In this document: positions 1 through 8,239 of the stretch, piece after piece
How positions within the stretch are numbered: the stretch's first letter is position 1
Layout: each line of letters begins with the position of its first letter
NCBI GenBank assembly: GCA_965197385.1
Contig: CBDANA010000007.1
Location: 124,001-188,000, forward strand
Length of the DNA stretch: 64,000 nt
Direction of reading: 5' to 3'
Origin: G963667915 sp965197385
GTDB taxonomy: Bacteria > Acidobacteriota > Vicinamibacteria > Vicinamibacterales > UBA823
The notes under the pieces: generated by a model
The model's database searches: none
Seen by the model: only the letters and a program-made list of their open reading frames with translations
Told to the model about the DNA's origin: nothing
Made by a program: the position numbers and the translations under genes

Positions 1-163
1 CATCGCCTTCGCCGCGCTGCTGCAGAACCCGCTTGAAAACTTCGAACAGGCTCAATGTTGGAACGATGAGCTCGGACGTCTTCTCGATCGCCTTCGCGAA
101 GAATCCTGTGTTCGAACCGCCGGCGAAGTACTCGAGCCAGCCGGACGAGTCGATGACGTTCAT
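1..163 (-). CDS. VapC-like PIN-domain toxin (3' end outside window)
   Basis: The reverse strand reads MNVIDSSGWLEYFAGG and continues to the window edge. The N-terminal hydrophobic-Asp-Ser/Ser pattern (VIDSS) is typical of PIN-domain ribonucleases, whose first acidic residue (Asp5 here) binds metal. Only about 54 residues are present, so the remaining acidic residues are not visible. The start ATG overlaps the TGA of the upstream AbrB-type gene (ATGA), the usual arrangement in VapBC toxin-antitoxin operons. The VapC role is inferred from the N-terminus and from this coupling. Confidence 0.75.
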   Translation of the reverse strand, partial: MNVIDSSGWLEYFAGGSNTGFFAKAIEKTSELIVPTLSLFEVFKRVLQQRGEGD

Positions 164-366
164 ACGCGGTCACCCTCGCGAGGAACGGCCGTATCGATGC
201 CTCGGAGAAACCCCTTCATCTTTCGAATCGGACGAACTGGCACCAGTTCGATGCGATCGTCGTACAGGATGGCCTGCACCTTCTGACCGGGCCGCAGCTT
301 CAAGTGGTCACGAATTCCCTTAGGAATGACGACCTGGAATTTCGGGGAAATCGTTACGGTCTCCAT
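160..366 (-). CDS. AbrB/MazE-type (VapB) antitoxin
   Basis: This 68-residue protein begins METVTISPKFQVVIPKGIR, the swapped-hairpin AbrB/SpoVT DNA-binding fold. The pattern of a beta strand, the turn FQVVIPKGIRDHL and LRPGQKV is standard for VapB/MazE-like antitoxins. The C-terminal tail (about residues 45-68) is charged and would wrap the toxin. The gene is translationally coupled through ATGA to the PIN toxin that follows. Such antitoxins normally autoregulate, and the site would lie upstream of 366, where the AT-rich stretch CTATCGATAG recurs at 375-384 and 403-412. That repeat is a candidate operator, by inference. Confidence 0.85.
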   Translation of the reverse strand: METVTISPKFQVVIPKGIRDHLKLRPGQKVQAILYDDRIELVPVRPIRKMKGFLRGIDTAVPREGDRV

Positions 367-373
367 GGGCCTC

Positions 374-413
374 CTATCGATAGCAGAATAGTATTACGAG
401 TAGTCTATCGATA
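374..413. promoter_or_regulatory. Candidate operator: repeated CTATCGATAG palindrome
   Basis: The palindrome CTATCGATAG occurs twice in this short AT-rich stretch directly upstream of the antitoxin start. Two copies of a 10-bp palindrome at such spacing fit autoregulation by an AbrB-type antitoxin. The binding role is inferred; only the repeat is seen. Confidence 0.45.
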
Positions 414-953
414 GAAACTCGACCTTGCAAATCGGGAACCGCTAGCGGTGTCGAGTTCCGAGTATCGATCGGGCAGTTTCGAGGCGTGCAGGTGGACGAT
501 CCGACAGACCCCGTCACGCTTCGCCAGGACGAACGTCCGCCTGGACAGTGACGGATCGTTCTCGAGATGAAAGGTCGCGACCGCGGCGTCGGTGAAGACC
601 TCCACCTCCAGATCACGCGGCTCCAGCGTCGCGTATGGTGGGCCGGGCCGGCTGCTGCGCCACTCGGCTACGACGTCACGCATCTGCGGATCGAGGCCGC
701 GCGCCCGGCGATAGGCTGCCCGCCTGATCGGCCCGGTGGGCTCGCCGCCCATGATCGCGCGCGGAAAGACGGTGGCCCCGGCGAATGCGGCCTCCATGGC
801 GTTGATCTCGCCGTTCTCGAATGCGCGGCGGAAGTCGCTCAGGACCGCCCTGACCTCCTGCTCCGCCGCCCCCGACGCCGGTTGCGCAACACTTCCAGTC
901 TGCCAAACCGCGGCCAAAACGACGGCGCCCACAAGCACCTGAACACACCGCAT
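405..953 (-). CDS. Secreted SnoaL/DUF4440-like (NTF2-fold) protein
   Basis: The protein has 182 residues with a Sec signal peptide (MRCVQVLVGAVVLAAVWQTG, then SVAQPA). The mature part starts with the helix EQEVRAVLSDFRRAFENGEINAMEAAF, which matches the first helix of SnoaL-like/DUF4440 domains, and ends with beta strands (AAVATFHLEND, RRTFVLAKRDGVCRIVHLHAS). Members have the cone-shaped NTF2 fold and varied or unknown functions. No substrate can be named. It is a single gene, and its C-terminal codons overlap the AT-rich operator region of the toxin-antitoxin pair. Confidence 0.6.
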   Translation of the reverse strand: MRCVQVLVGAVVLAAVWQTGSVAQPASGAAEQEVRAVLSDFRRAFENGEINAMEAAFAGATVFPRAIMGGEPTGPIRRAAYRRARGLDPQMRDVVAEWRSSRPGPPYATLEPRDLEVEVFTDAAVATFHLENDPSLSRRTFVLAKRDGVCRIVHLHASKLPDRYSELDTASGSRFARSSFYR

Positions 954-1065
954 CGACCTATCCTCCAGAAATGGGAATCGTGGCGCCGGGAAAGTATAGG
1001 GGCGATCCTCCGTTCCTTTCTCCTGCCTCCTGCCTCCTAACTCCTGATTTCTGTATTCTTACGCC

Positions 1066-1176
1066 ATGTTCGGACTCCCCTGGTCCAGTCTGCTCGTCCT
1101 CATCGTGATCCCACTGGCGATCATCGGCTACCAGTACTACGTCTGCTGGCAGATCAAGACGGGCCGGCGCCTGTAG
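1066..1176 (+). CDS. Small membrane protein upstream of sodium symporter
   Basis: A 36-codon frame begins MFGLPWSSLLVLIVIPLA and ends in the basic tail KTGRRL. It has one predicted membrane helix (about residues 8-27) and a TAG stop 10 nt before the symporter ATG. Small one-helix accessory proteins encoded just ahead of SSS-family symporters are known in many bacteria, and the location and shape fit. The function is inferred from context. Codon use and the tight spacing support translation. Confidence 0.6.
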   Translation: MFGLPWSSLLVLIVIPLAIIGYQYYVCWQIKTGRRL

Positions 1177-1186
1177 GCAGCAGCGG

Positions 1187-2671
1187 ATGACGCCGTCCAC
1201 CATCGGCCTGTCCGTCTTCGCGGCCTATCTCATCGTCGTCGTCATCATCGGAATCGCGGCTGGCCGCCAACAGCGGAGCGAGGCGGACCTGTGGGTCGCC
1301 GGGCGCCGGTTCGGCACCGTCGTCATGACGCTCGGCATGATGGCGGCGGTGATGCACGGCGGCTCGGTGCTGAGCGGTGTGGCCTTCGCCGGCGCGTTCG
1401 GCGGCGTGGCGATCCTGCCGCTCATGAGCTTCGCGCTCGGCTTTCTCGTCATTCTCGTCTTTTTTGCGCGGAAGCTGCGTGAGATCGGCGCGTTCACGCT
1501 GCCCGATTACATGGGTGACCGGTTCGACAGCCATGCCCTGCGGGCGTTCAGCGCCTTCGTCGTCGCGGCCTCCAGCATCGTGTACCTCATCGCACAGATT
1601 CGAGGCATGGGGTTGATCTTGGAGGGCCTGCTCGGCTTCCCGCTCATCCCGTCGATGGTGCTCGGCACGGCGCTGTTTATCTTTTATGTGGCGTTGGGCG
1701 GCATGCTGGCCGTCATCTGGACAAACATTCTGCAGTTCGTCTTCATGTGGGTTGGCCTCATGATCATGATGCCGGCCGTGTACGCGGCGGCCGGGGGCCT
1801 GGCGACAGTGATGCAGCGCGCCGAGAGTGTGGCGCCCGGGTGGACATCGGTCACCGGCACGTCGTGGAGCTGGGGCTACCTGCTGTCCTGGTGGCTCGTC
1901 TGGTTCGTCGCCTACGCCACGCGCCTGGAGCTCCTGACGAAGGTGTTCATCGCGCGTGATTCGAACGTGGCGCGCTATGCGCTGCCGACCACTTGTTTGC
2001 TCATCAGCATCTTCATGCTCTACGGCAACCTCTATCTGGGCGGGGCCGCGAGGATCCTCGTCTGGGACCAGATCGACCTTTCCGATCAGGCCTTTGCCGC
2101 ACTCGCGGCCAGCGTCCTCGGTCCGATCGCCTCGGCGATTGCCCTGACCGGCATCGCCGCTGCCGCGATGTCCACCACTGACTCGCTACTGCTGCTCTCG
2201 GGGGCTGCCGTCGCGCACGATTTCCTGCGCAAGTCGATCCACGAGCCGCGCGGCACGGCGCGAACCGAGCGCTATTACCTGCGTATCTCGCGTCTGACCT
2301 TCGTGGCGATCGGAACCGTCGCACTCGTCGCCGCGCTGAACACGCCCGCGCTGATCCTAGCGATCGTCTCCTATGCGGTCGCGATGGTCGGGGCCACCTT
2401 CTTCTTCCCGCTGCTGTTCGGCCTGGCCTCGCCGCGCACGACACCGGCGGCGGCGACCGCCTCGGCGGTTGGCGGCTTCCTGATCACTGCCGCCTGGACC
2501 GGCCTCACTCTGGCCGAGGTCTCCTGGGCGGTCGCCATCCACCCGATCGTGCCCGGCATGGCGCTCAGCCTCGCGCTCATTCTCGGCCTGACACCGGTCA
2601 CGACACCCGCGCCGGCGCCCGCGCTGGAAAGATTCTTCGGAAAAGCTTCAGCTACTATTGCTCCGCAATGA
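1187..2671 (+). CDS. Sodium:solute symporter (SSS family)
   Basis: The protein has 494 residues and about 13 hydrophobic segments across its length, the normal size for SSS/SLC5 transporters. The N-terminus (IVVVIIGIAAGRQQRSEADLWVAGRRFGTVVM) has the family's cytoplasmic loop with the DLWVAGR signature. The stretch AIALTGIAAAAMSTTDSLLLLSGAAVAHDF (about residues 317-346) carries the conserved TM8 Ser/Thr sodium-binding residues. The substrate cannot be told. The stop overlaps the ATG of the next gene (ATGA), and a 36-residue membrane protein precedes it, so the three form one transcript. A role in amino-acid uptake is possible given the deiminase downstream. Confidence 0.9.
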   Translation: MTPSTIGLSVFAAYLIVVVIIGIAAGRQQRSEADLWVAGRRFGTVVMTLGMMAAVMHGGSVLSGVAFAGAFGGVAILPLMSFALGFLVILVFFARKLREIGAFTLPDYMGDRFDSHALRAFSAFVVAASSIVYLIAQIRGMGLILEGLLGFPLIPSMVLGTALFIFYVALGGMLAVIWTNILQFVFMWVGLMIMMPAVYAAAGGLATVMQRAESVAPGWTSVTGTSWSWGYLLSWWLVWFVAYATRLELLTKVFIARDSNVARYALPTTCLLISIFMLYGNLYLGGAARILVWDQIDLSDQAFAALAASVLGPIASAIALTGIAAAAMSTTDSLLLLSGAAVAHDFLRKSIHEPRGTARTERYYLRISRLTFVAIGTVALVAALNTPALILAIVSYAVAMVGATFFFPLLFGLASPRTTPAAATASAVGGFLITAAWTGLTLAEVSWAVAIHPIVPGMALSLALILGLTPVTTPAPAPALERFFGKASATIAPQ

Positions 2672-4024
2672 CTTCCGCCCTCGCCCTGCGCCGGCAACTC
2701 GGGCTCTCGGCCGTCGCCGCGATCGTCATTGGTGACATCCTCGGCTCCGGCATCTTCTTTACGCCGGGCGAGCTGGCCGCCGTCGCCGAGACGCGATGGC
2801 AGGTCTATTTTTCTGGGCGCTGTGCGGCGCCATCACCCTGTGCGGCGCGCTGACGCTAGCCTAACTGACGACACTGCTCCCGAAGCCGGGGGCGACGTAT
2901 CACATCATTCGCGAGGGCTACGGTCCATTCTGGGGCTTCCTCAAGGTCTGGATGGAGATGTGGGTTAGCGGTCCGGCTCGGTCGCCGGGGTGGCGACCGT
3001 GTTCGGCGAGTTCGTCGTGCAGTTGCTCAGCGCCGGAGGGCTGCCGGCGTCCGTGTGGGGTATCGCCGCCATCGGCGTCTTCGCGGCGATCAATCTGCGC
3101 GGCGTGCAGTGGGGCGGCGGCACGCAGGTGCTGCTGACCGCCGCCAAGATCTTCGGCCTGCTCTGCCCGGTCGGCGGCAGCCTGTTGTTCACCGACGCGG
3201 TCGCGCCCACGCCGATCCCAGCCGGCAGCTCCGGAGGCTAGCTCGGATTCTTGCACCTCGTCAGCCTGGGTGTGGCGGCGGTCCTGTTCACCTACGACGG
3301 CTGGCTGGACGTGACGCACGTCGCCGGTGAAGTGGACGCGCCGCGGCGCAGCCTGCCGCTCGGCCTGGCGCTGGGCGTGGGCGGCATCACCGTGCTGTAC
3401 CTCGTCGTCAACTACGCGTTCCTACAGGTGATCCCGCTCGACGCCATGCGCGCCGAGCCGACGACAATCGGCGCTACGATCGCCACATTAGCGTTTGGCG
3501 TCACCGGCGGCCGGTTCGTCACCGGCCTGATGACCGTCTCGATCTTCGGTGCCCTGGGCGGACTCGTGATGACGCTGCCCCGCATCTTCCACACGGTGGC
3601 CGCCCAGCACGCACCGCAGGGCGAGCGCACGCCGCTGGCCGGGTTCTTCCGCGGACTCTCGGCTGTGTCGCCCAGGACCGGGGTCCCGGCCGGCGCGATC
3701 ATCTTTACGGCGGTGCTCTCGTCGATTGCGCTGCTCGTCTTCGGGTCGTTCGGGCGGCTGGTGACCTTCTTGCTCGTGCCGCTGCAACTGGCGAACATCC
3801 TCCTGGTGTCGGCCGTCTTTCCGCTCCGGCGGCGCCGTCGGGCAGATGCCGACGCCTACCGCACCCCTGGGTTCCCGGTCGTGCCGCTCATCTTCATGGG
3901 GGTCATGGCGATGTTTCTCGTGAGTGCCGTCATCTACAACCCGTTCGACACGCTGATCGGCCTGCTGCTCACCGCGACCGGCATCCCGATGTACTTCTGG
4001 ATCTCCAGGTCGGCGGCCGCATGA
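2668..4024 (+). pseudogene. APC-family amino acid permease, broken
   Basis: Conceptual translation gives an APC-superfamily permease: IGDILGSGIFFTPGELA at the start, then TYHIIREGYGPFWGFLKVW, INLRGVQWGG, FTYDGWLDVTHVAGEV and a final helix ending ISRSAAA. Four lesions interrupt it. They are an extra base near 2808 (VYF to FWALCGAIT), TAA at 2862-2864, a missing base near 2973 and TAG at 3239-3241. After correction the length, about 450 residues, is normal. It overlaps the symporter by ATGA and the deiminase ATG by ATGA, so it sits in an intact operon frame. Either recent decay or assembly error could explain the lesions; four in 600 bp favours decay. Confidence 0.8.
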
Positions 4025-4965
4025 GCGCCTTCGGGGTCCGGTCGGCCTACGGCACGCTCGAGCGCGTCATCATGCATCGGCCCGGTGTCGAGCTCGACCT
4101 CGTCACACCACAGTCCCTGCGTGAGTTCAACTTCGATCGACCGGTCGACCGCGACGCCTTCGTGCGCGACTACGACACGATGCTCGGCCTGTTCCACCGG
4201 GACGGGGTGGAGATGATCTTCCTGAGCGAGCTCTTGCGGGACGACGCCGACACCATTGCGACACTCGGCCGCCGTCCCAACGCGACCTATACACGCGACC
4301 TCGCCGTCGTGTTCTCGCACGGCGCCGTCCTGATGAGCCCCCACCTCCGCGGACGCTTGGGCGATCAAGGGCTGATGGGTCGCGCGTTCCAGAAGCTGGG
4401 CGTGCCGGTCCTCGGCGCCATCGAGCCGCCCGGCTATCTGGAAGGGGGCGGCGTGACGATGATCGGCGAGGATACCGTCGTCGCCTCGATCTGCGACCGC
4501 GCCACTCAGGAGGGAACGGCCGCATTGCGATCGCTCGTCCTCGGCCGCGAGGTGCATTACTTCGTCGAGGTGCCGCTGCCGTTCGGCTACATCCACATCG
4601 ACGGCATCTTCATGGTGCTGGACGACAAGCTCTGCCTGATCTTCGAGGAGGCGTTCCGCACGTTTCCGTGCTGGCTGTACGAAGCGGGGCGGGCAGAGCC
4701 GCGGCACGTGATGTTCGAGCAATTCCTGGCGGAGCGTGGGGTCGCGCGGCTGCCGATCTCCGACGAGGAGCGCCGCGGCGGACATCTGAACGTCGTCGTC
4801 ACGCAGCGGGGACGGCGTGCGATCGGCTTCGCGCAGGCGACCGGCATCGCCGCACGCCTGGGCGCCCTCGGCTTGGAGCTCTCGACCTTTCCCTCGGAAG
4901 AGCTGTTCGCCGGCAACGGCGGCGCGCACTGCATGACCTGTCCGCTGCTGGTCGGTTCGACGTAA
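4021..4965 (+). CDS. Arginine deiminase/amidinotransferase-family hydrolase
   Basis: This 314-residue protein belongs to the guanidino-group modifying superfamily. Visible landmarks are TRDLAVV (91-97), EGGG (141-144) and the catalytic-His region HIDGIF (192-197). The C-terminal NGGAHCMTCP holds the probable nucleophile Cys304, in the position of RCMSMP in arginine deiminases. Substrates in the family include arginine, agmatine, dimethylarginine and peptidyl-arginine; arginine or a methylarginine is the likeliest here. The start overlaps the stop of the broken APC permease, which suggests the permease once supplied its substrate. A second nearby Cys (Cys307) is unusual but not disruptive. Confidence 0.8.
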   Translation: MSAFGVRSAYGTLERVIMHRPGVELDLVTPQSLREFNFDRPVDRDAFVRDYDTMLGLFHRDGVEMIFLSELLRDDADTIATLGRRPNATYTRDLAVVFSHGAVLMSPHLRGRLGDQGLMGRAFQKLGVPVLGAIEPPGYLEGGGVTMIGEDTVVASICDRATQEGTAALRSLVLGREVHYFVEVPLPFGYIHIDGIFMVLDDKLCLIFEEAFRTFPCWLYEAGRAEPRHVMFEQFLAERGVARLPISDEERRGGHLNVVVTQRGRRAIGFAQATGIAARLGALGLELSTFPSEELFAGNGGAHCMTCPLLVGST

Positions 4966-4977
4966 CAACGCGCCGTT

Positions 4978-5790
4978 TCAGAACGCGCCGACCCGTTGAA
5001 TCGACTCGGCGGCAACGCGGGCATCGGCGGCCAGGCTGGCCGGCACGTCGCGCGAGGTGCAGTACTCCTGCAGGAAGCCGGCGGCAAAGACGTCGCCGGC
5101 ACCGGTCGTGTCGACGATCTGATCGACGGTAAGCGCTGGCTGCGCCCACCGTCGGGCACCGCCCACGGCCAAGCTGCCGTCGAGCCCCAAGGTGACGACG
5201 AAGAGTTTGCCCCGCCGGCGGGCGAGCTGCTCCAGGGCGGCGGTCAGCGCCCGATCGGCGACCTGCAGCCCGAAGAAGCCGATGTCGAACCAATCGCCGT
5301 AGCGCTCGACGACGTCGACGCTCCGCTCGAAGTCGGCGAGATCCGAGAAATCGACAGCGCGAAGACCGGCCGAGGGCGCCGCGATCTCCGAGTCGAAAAA
5401 ATCATGAATCTCGGCGTAGAGCGGGGTGACGAGCAGGTCGCAGGCGGCGATGCGCGTCCGTGCGTCGGCATCGATGCGATGGCCCCCCAGCACGCCCTGG
5501 TCGTAGCGCAGGAAGATCTTCTCACCCGACGGCGCGCGGTCGATGTACTGAATGGACGTCCGGCCGGGGCGCCGGCTGACACTGCCCGACAGGCCGTGCC
5601 GCGCGAGCGCTTCGCTGACCAGGGCGGCCTCGGTGTCGGTGCCCAAGACGGTGACGACCTCGACCCGACCGTCTGGGTCGAAGAGCCGCCGAGCCGTCAC
5701 GGCGGTGTTGAGCGTCTTGCCGCCCGGCCGATCGACGCCGAGGTCGACGTAGCGATCGACGCCGCAGTCGCCGGCACAGACGACCTTCAC
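4978..5790 (-). CDS. PfkB-family carbohydrate kinase
   Basis: The 270-residue ribokinase-fold protein starts at GTG, giving MKVVCAGDCGVDRYVDLG, and has the family's first signature GGKTLNTAVTARRL. Near the C-terminus, DTTGAGDVFAAGFLQ contains the catalytic Asp of the DTxGAGD anion-hole motif. It is shorter than ribokinase (about 310) and closer in size to FrlD/fructoselysine 6-kinase-type members. The start GTG overlaps the TGA of the upstream btpA-like gene (GTGA). Together with the glycerol-kinase homologue further upstream, this indicates a three-gene operon for phosphorylation of small carbohydrates or polyols. The substrate is unknown. Confidence 0.85.
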   Translation of the reverse strand: MKVVCAGDCGVDRYVDLGVDRPGGKTLNTAVTARRLFDPDGRVEVVTVLGTDTEAALVSEALARHGLSGSVSRRPGRTSIQYIDRAPSGEKIFLRYDQGVLGGHRIDADARTRIAACDLLVTPLYAEIHDFFDSEIAAPSAGLRAVDFSDLADFERSVDVVERYGDWFDIGFFGLQVADRALTAALEQLARRRGKLFVVTLGLDGSLAVGGARRWAQPALTVDQIVDTTGAGDVFAAGFLQEYCTSRDVPASLAADARVAAESIQRVGAF

Positions 5791-6584
5791 GCGCTACCGA
5801 GCCCACGGACGATCCCCATCAGCGCACCGACCTTCGAGGCGTCCACGTAGGCTCCGCTCTTGAGGCTCGTGCCAACGATCGCGCCGTCAGCGGCGCGTAG
5901 CAGCTCGGCCGCATTCGACGCGTCGAGCCCGCTGCCGATCAGCACCGGACAATGACCGGTGCCGCGTTTCGCCTCGACGACCGCGGCCGCGGGCGGCGGC
6001 TCACCGGTGACCGCGCCGGTCACGATGATCGCGTCCGCCGCACAGTCGGTCGCTTGCGCAGCCGATTCGGCCAGCGGTCGCGTGTCGATCATCTGGGCGT
6101 ACTTGACCTGGATGTCGGCCAGGATCAGTTCGTTACGCGCGCCGATGCTCGCGCGGTACTCGAGGAGGCGCTGCGGATCGATCTCCATCGGCCCGAACTC
6201 CGGCCGCTCCATCGGATCGACGAAGTAGTCGGTTCGGATGAACGACGCGCCCGCCATGTGCGCCGGCGCCAGCGAAGCCTCCGGATCGTTCAGCAGGATC
6301 TGCGCGCCGATTGTCGGACCGCTGGACGCCAGGACGAGCTCGCGCGTCACGCGGGTCAGTGTCGAGATAGTCTCGGGGCCCGCCTTCAACCGCCTCGGCT
6401 CATCTTCGTCGTTGACGACCAGCACGCCGTGGACGCCGCCGTGCTCGAGGGCCGAAAAGTCCCGGAGCGCCTTCTTGAGAATCTCGCCGAGGCCGGGAGA
6501 ATTTCCAGAACCGGGCAACGCCGGCAGGTGGATGACGCCGATGATCGGCTTGGGAGCTGGAAAGCGATCGGTGAAGCGTGTCAT
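5787..6584 (-). CDS. BtpA/SgcQ-family TIM-barrel protein
   Basis: This 265-residue protein reads IIGVIHLPALPGSGN at the N-terminus, followed by GGVHGVLVVNDEDEP and AAQATDCAADAIIVTGAVTG, and ends VLIGSGLDASNAAELLRAADGAIVGTSLK. This is the BtpA family, cyclase-like TIM barrels. BtpA in cyanobacteria affects photosystem I stability, while SgcQ lies in sugar-metabolism clusters. Here it sits between two sugar-kinase homologues with overlapping start and stop codons (1 bp with glpK, 4 bp with the PfkB kinase). An aldolase- or phosphate-sugar-acting role is therefore likelier than a photosystem role, but this is inference. Confidence 0.85.
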   Translation of the reverse strand: MTRFTDRFPAPKPIIGVIHLPALPGSGNSPGLGEILKKALRDFSALEHGGVHGVLVVNDEDEPRRLKAGPETISTLTRVTRELVLASSGPTIGAQILLNDPEASLAPAHMAGASFIRTDYFVDPMERPEFGPMEIDPQRLLEYRASIGARNELILADIQVKYAQMIDTRPLAESAAQATDCAADAIIVTGAVTGEPPPAAAVVEAKRGTGHCPVLIGSGLDASNAAELLRAADGAIVGTSLKSGAYVDASKVGALMGIVRGLGSA

Positions 6585-8080
6585 CAAGAGTCGTCCGCCG
6601 CGGCCGCGCGGACGTGACGGACGGCCCGGACCCACGCCGCGTACAGCCGGTTGCGCTCACGCGGCGGCATCGCCGGCCGGAATAGCCGATCGCGCCGTCG
6701 TACGCCGCGCAGCGCCTCTGGGCTATCCCAGAACCCGACGCCCAGACCTGCCAGGAACGCCGCCCCGGACGCGGTCGTTTCCAGCGTCGTCGGCCGGTCC
6801 ACCGGCACCCCCAACACATCCGCCTGAAACTGCATCAGAAAACTGTTGGCCGCGGCGCCACCGTCGACCCGAAGTTCCTGGAGGGGCGCCCCGGAAGCCG
6901 CCATGGCGTCGACGACGTCGCGCGTCTGGTAGGCCAGGCTTTCCAGTGTGGCCCGCACGATGTGGTTGCGGCCGGCGCCGCGGGTAAGTCCGACGATCGC
7001 GCCGCGCGCGTTCATGTCCCAATGCGGGGCGCCGAGACCGGTGAACGCGGGCACGACAGTCACGCCGAGCGTGTCGGGCACGCTAGCCGCGACCGCCTCG
7101 GTGTCGGCCGCCGTTTCGATGAGGCCCAGCTCGTCGCGCAGCCACTGAATGGCTGCGCCCGCGACGAAGATCGACCCTTCCAAGGCGTACACCGCCTGCC
7201 CGGTCGCGTCGCAGCACAGCGTGGTCAGCAGCCCCTCACGCACCGGCGGCCGCTGGGGGCCCATGTTCATCACGATGAAGCAGCCGGTGCCGTAGGTGTT
7301 CTTCGCCATCCCCGGCTCCCAGCATCCTTGGCCGTAGAGCGCCGCCTGCTGGTCGCCCGCCATCCCGGCTACCGGCACGCCGCCCGGCACGCTGTCATGC
7401 TGGCAGGTCTCGCCGAACACACCGCTGCTCGGCTTGACGTCCGGCAGCATCGTGCCAGGGACGTCGAGCATCTCCAGCAGCAGGGGGTCCCACCGTCGAT
7501 CGTGGATGTTGTAGAGGAGGGTCCGGGAGGCGTTGGTCGGCTCGGTCGCCCACACGCCGCCGGTCAGCTTCCACAGCAGCCAGGTATCGATCGTCCCGAA
7601 TAGCAGCTCGCCGTCCTGCGCTTTCGATCGCGCGTCAGGATAGCGGTCGAGGATCCACTTGATCTTCGTGCCGGAGAAGTAGGCGTCGATGACCAGGCCG
7701 GTGCGCTCTCGCACCGTTTCGGTCTGGCCGTCGGCAATCAGGCGCTCGCAGATATCGGCCGTCTGGCGGCTCTGCCAGACGATCGCGCGATGGATCGGGC
7801 GGCCCGTCCGGCGGTCCCAGATGACCGTCGTCTCGCGCTGGTTCGTGATCCCGATCCCCTTGAGGTCGCGCGGCTGCGCGCCGGCGGCCGCCAGCGCCTC
7901 GCCCATGACACGCTGGCTCACCTGCCAAATCTCGTCCGGGTCGTGTTCGACCCAGCCGGCTTGCGGGTAGTGCTGGGTGAATTCCGAGTAGGCCCGGCCG
8001 ACGATCAGACCGTCGTCCGAGAAGACGAGCGCCGTGCTACCAGTCGTGCCCTGATCGAGGGCGAGGATGACGTCAGCCAT
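6584..8080 (-). CDS. glpK: Glycerol kinase
   Basis: The 498-residue FGGY-family kinase begins MADVILALDQGTTGSTALVF, with the phosphate-1 loop DQGTTGST. It continues with EHDPDEIW, the NQRETTVIWDRRTGRPIHRAIVWQ block typical of GlpK, and GTIDTWLLWKLTGG. Later GTGCFIVMNMG and AYQTRDVVDAM appear in the expected order. It would phosphorylate glycerol to glycerol 3-phosphate using ATP in the cytoplasm. The ATG at 8080 was chosen because the longer frame adds only MVRLPR before the conserved start. The TGA overlaps the btpA ATG by one base. No glpF or glpD is nearby, and the neighbours suggest another polyol could be the substrate. Confidence 0.88.
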   Translation of the reverse strand: MADVILALDQGTTGSTALVFSDDGLIVGRAYSEFTQHYPQAGWVEHDPDEIWQVSQRVMGEALAAAGAQPRDLKGIGITNQRETTVIWDRRTGRPIHRAIVWQSRQTADICERLIADGQTETVRERTGLVIDAYFSGTKIKWILDRYPDARSKAQDGELLFGTIDTWLLWKLTGGVWATEPTNASRTLLYNIHDRRWDPLLLEMLDVPGTMLPDVKPSSGVFGETCQHDSVPGGVPVAGMAGDQQAALYGQGCWEPGMAKNTYGTGCFIVMNMGPQRPPVREGLLTTLCCDATGQAVYALEGSIFVAGAAIQWLRDELGLIETAADTEAVAASVPDTLGVTVVPAFTGLGAPHWDMNARGAIVGLTRGAGRNHIVRATLESLAYQTRDVVDAMAASGAPLQELRVDGGAAANSFLMQFQADVLGVPVDRPTTLETTASGAAFLAGLGVGFWDSPEALRGVRRRDRLFRPAMPPRERNRLYAAWVRAVRHVRAAAADDS

Positions 8081-8239
8081 GCGCGGCAAGCGTACCAAAT
8101 CCGGCTCTGGAACTCGACAGCTGACGGCCAGGAGAGTGATCGGCTCGCCGACATTCGGCCAGTCATTGAGCGCGCTGCCCGGACGGACCGTGCGGGTCGC
8201 AGCTGGGCTTGGGAGGCTCGTGATCGGGGCTGCCAGTCG

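Noticed and set aside
2862..3241. In-frame stops of the APC permease as recoded codons
   Set aside because: They are TAA and TAG, lie at non-catalytic positions, and occur together with frameshifts, so they are lesions rather than selenocysteine or pyrrolysine codons.
5787..6584. Photosystem I biogenesis role for the BtpA-like protein
   Set aside because: There are no photosynthesis genes nearby and its neighbours are carbohydrate kinases.
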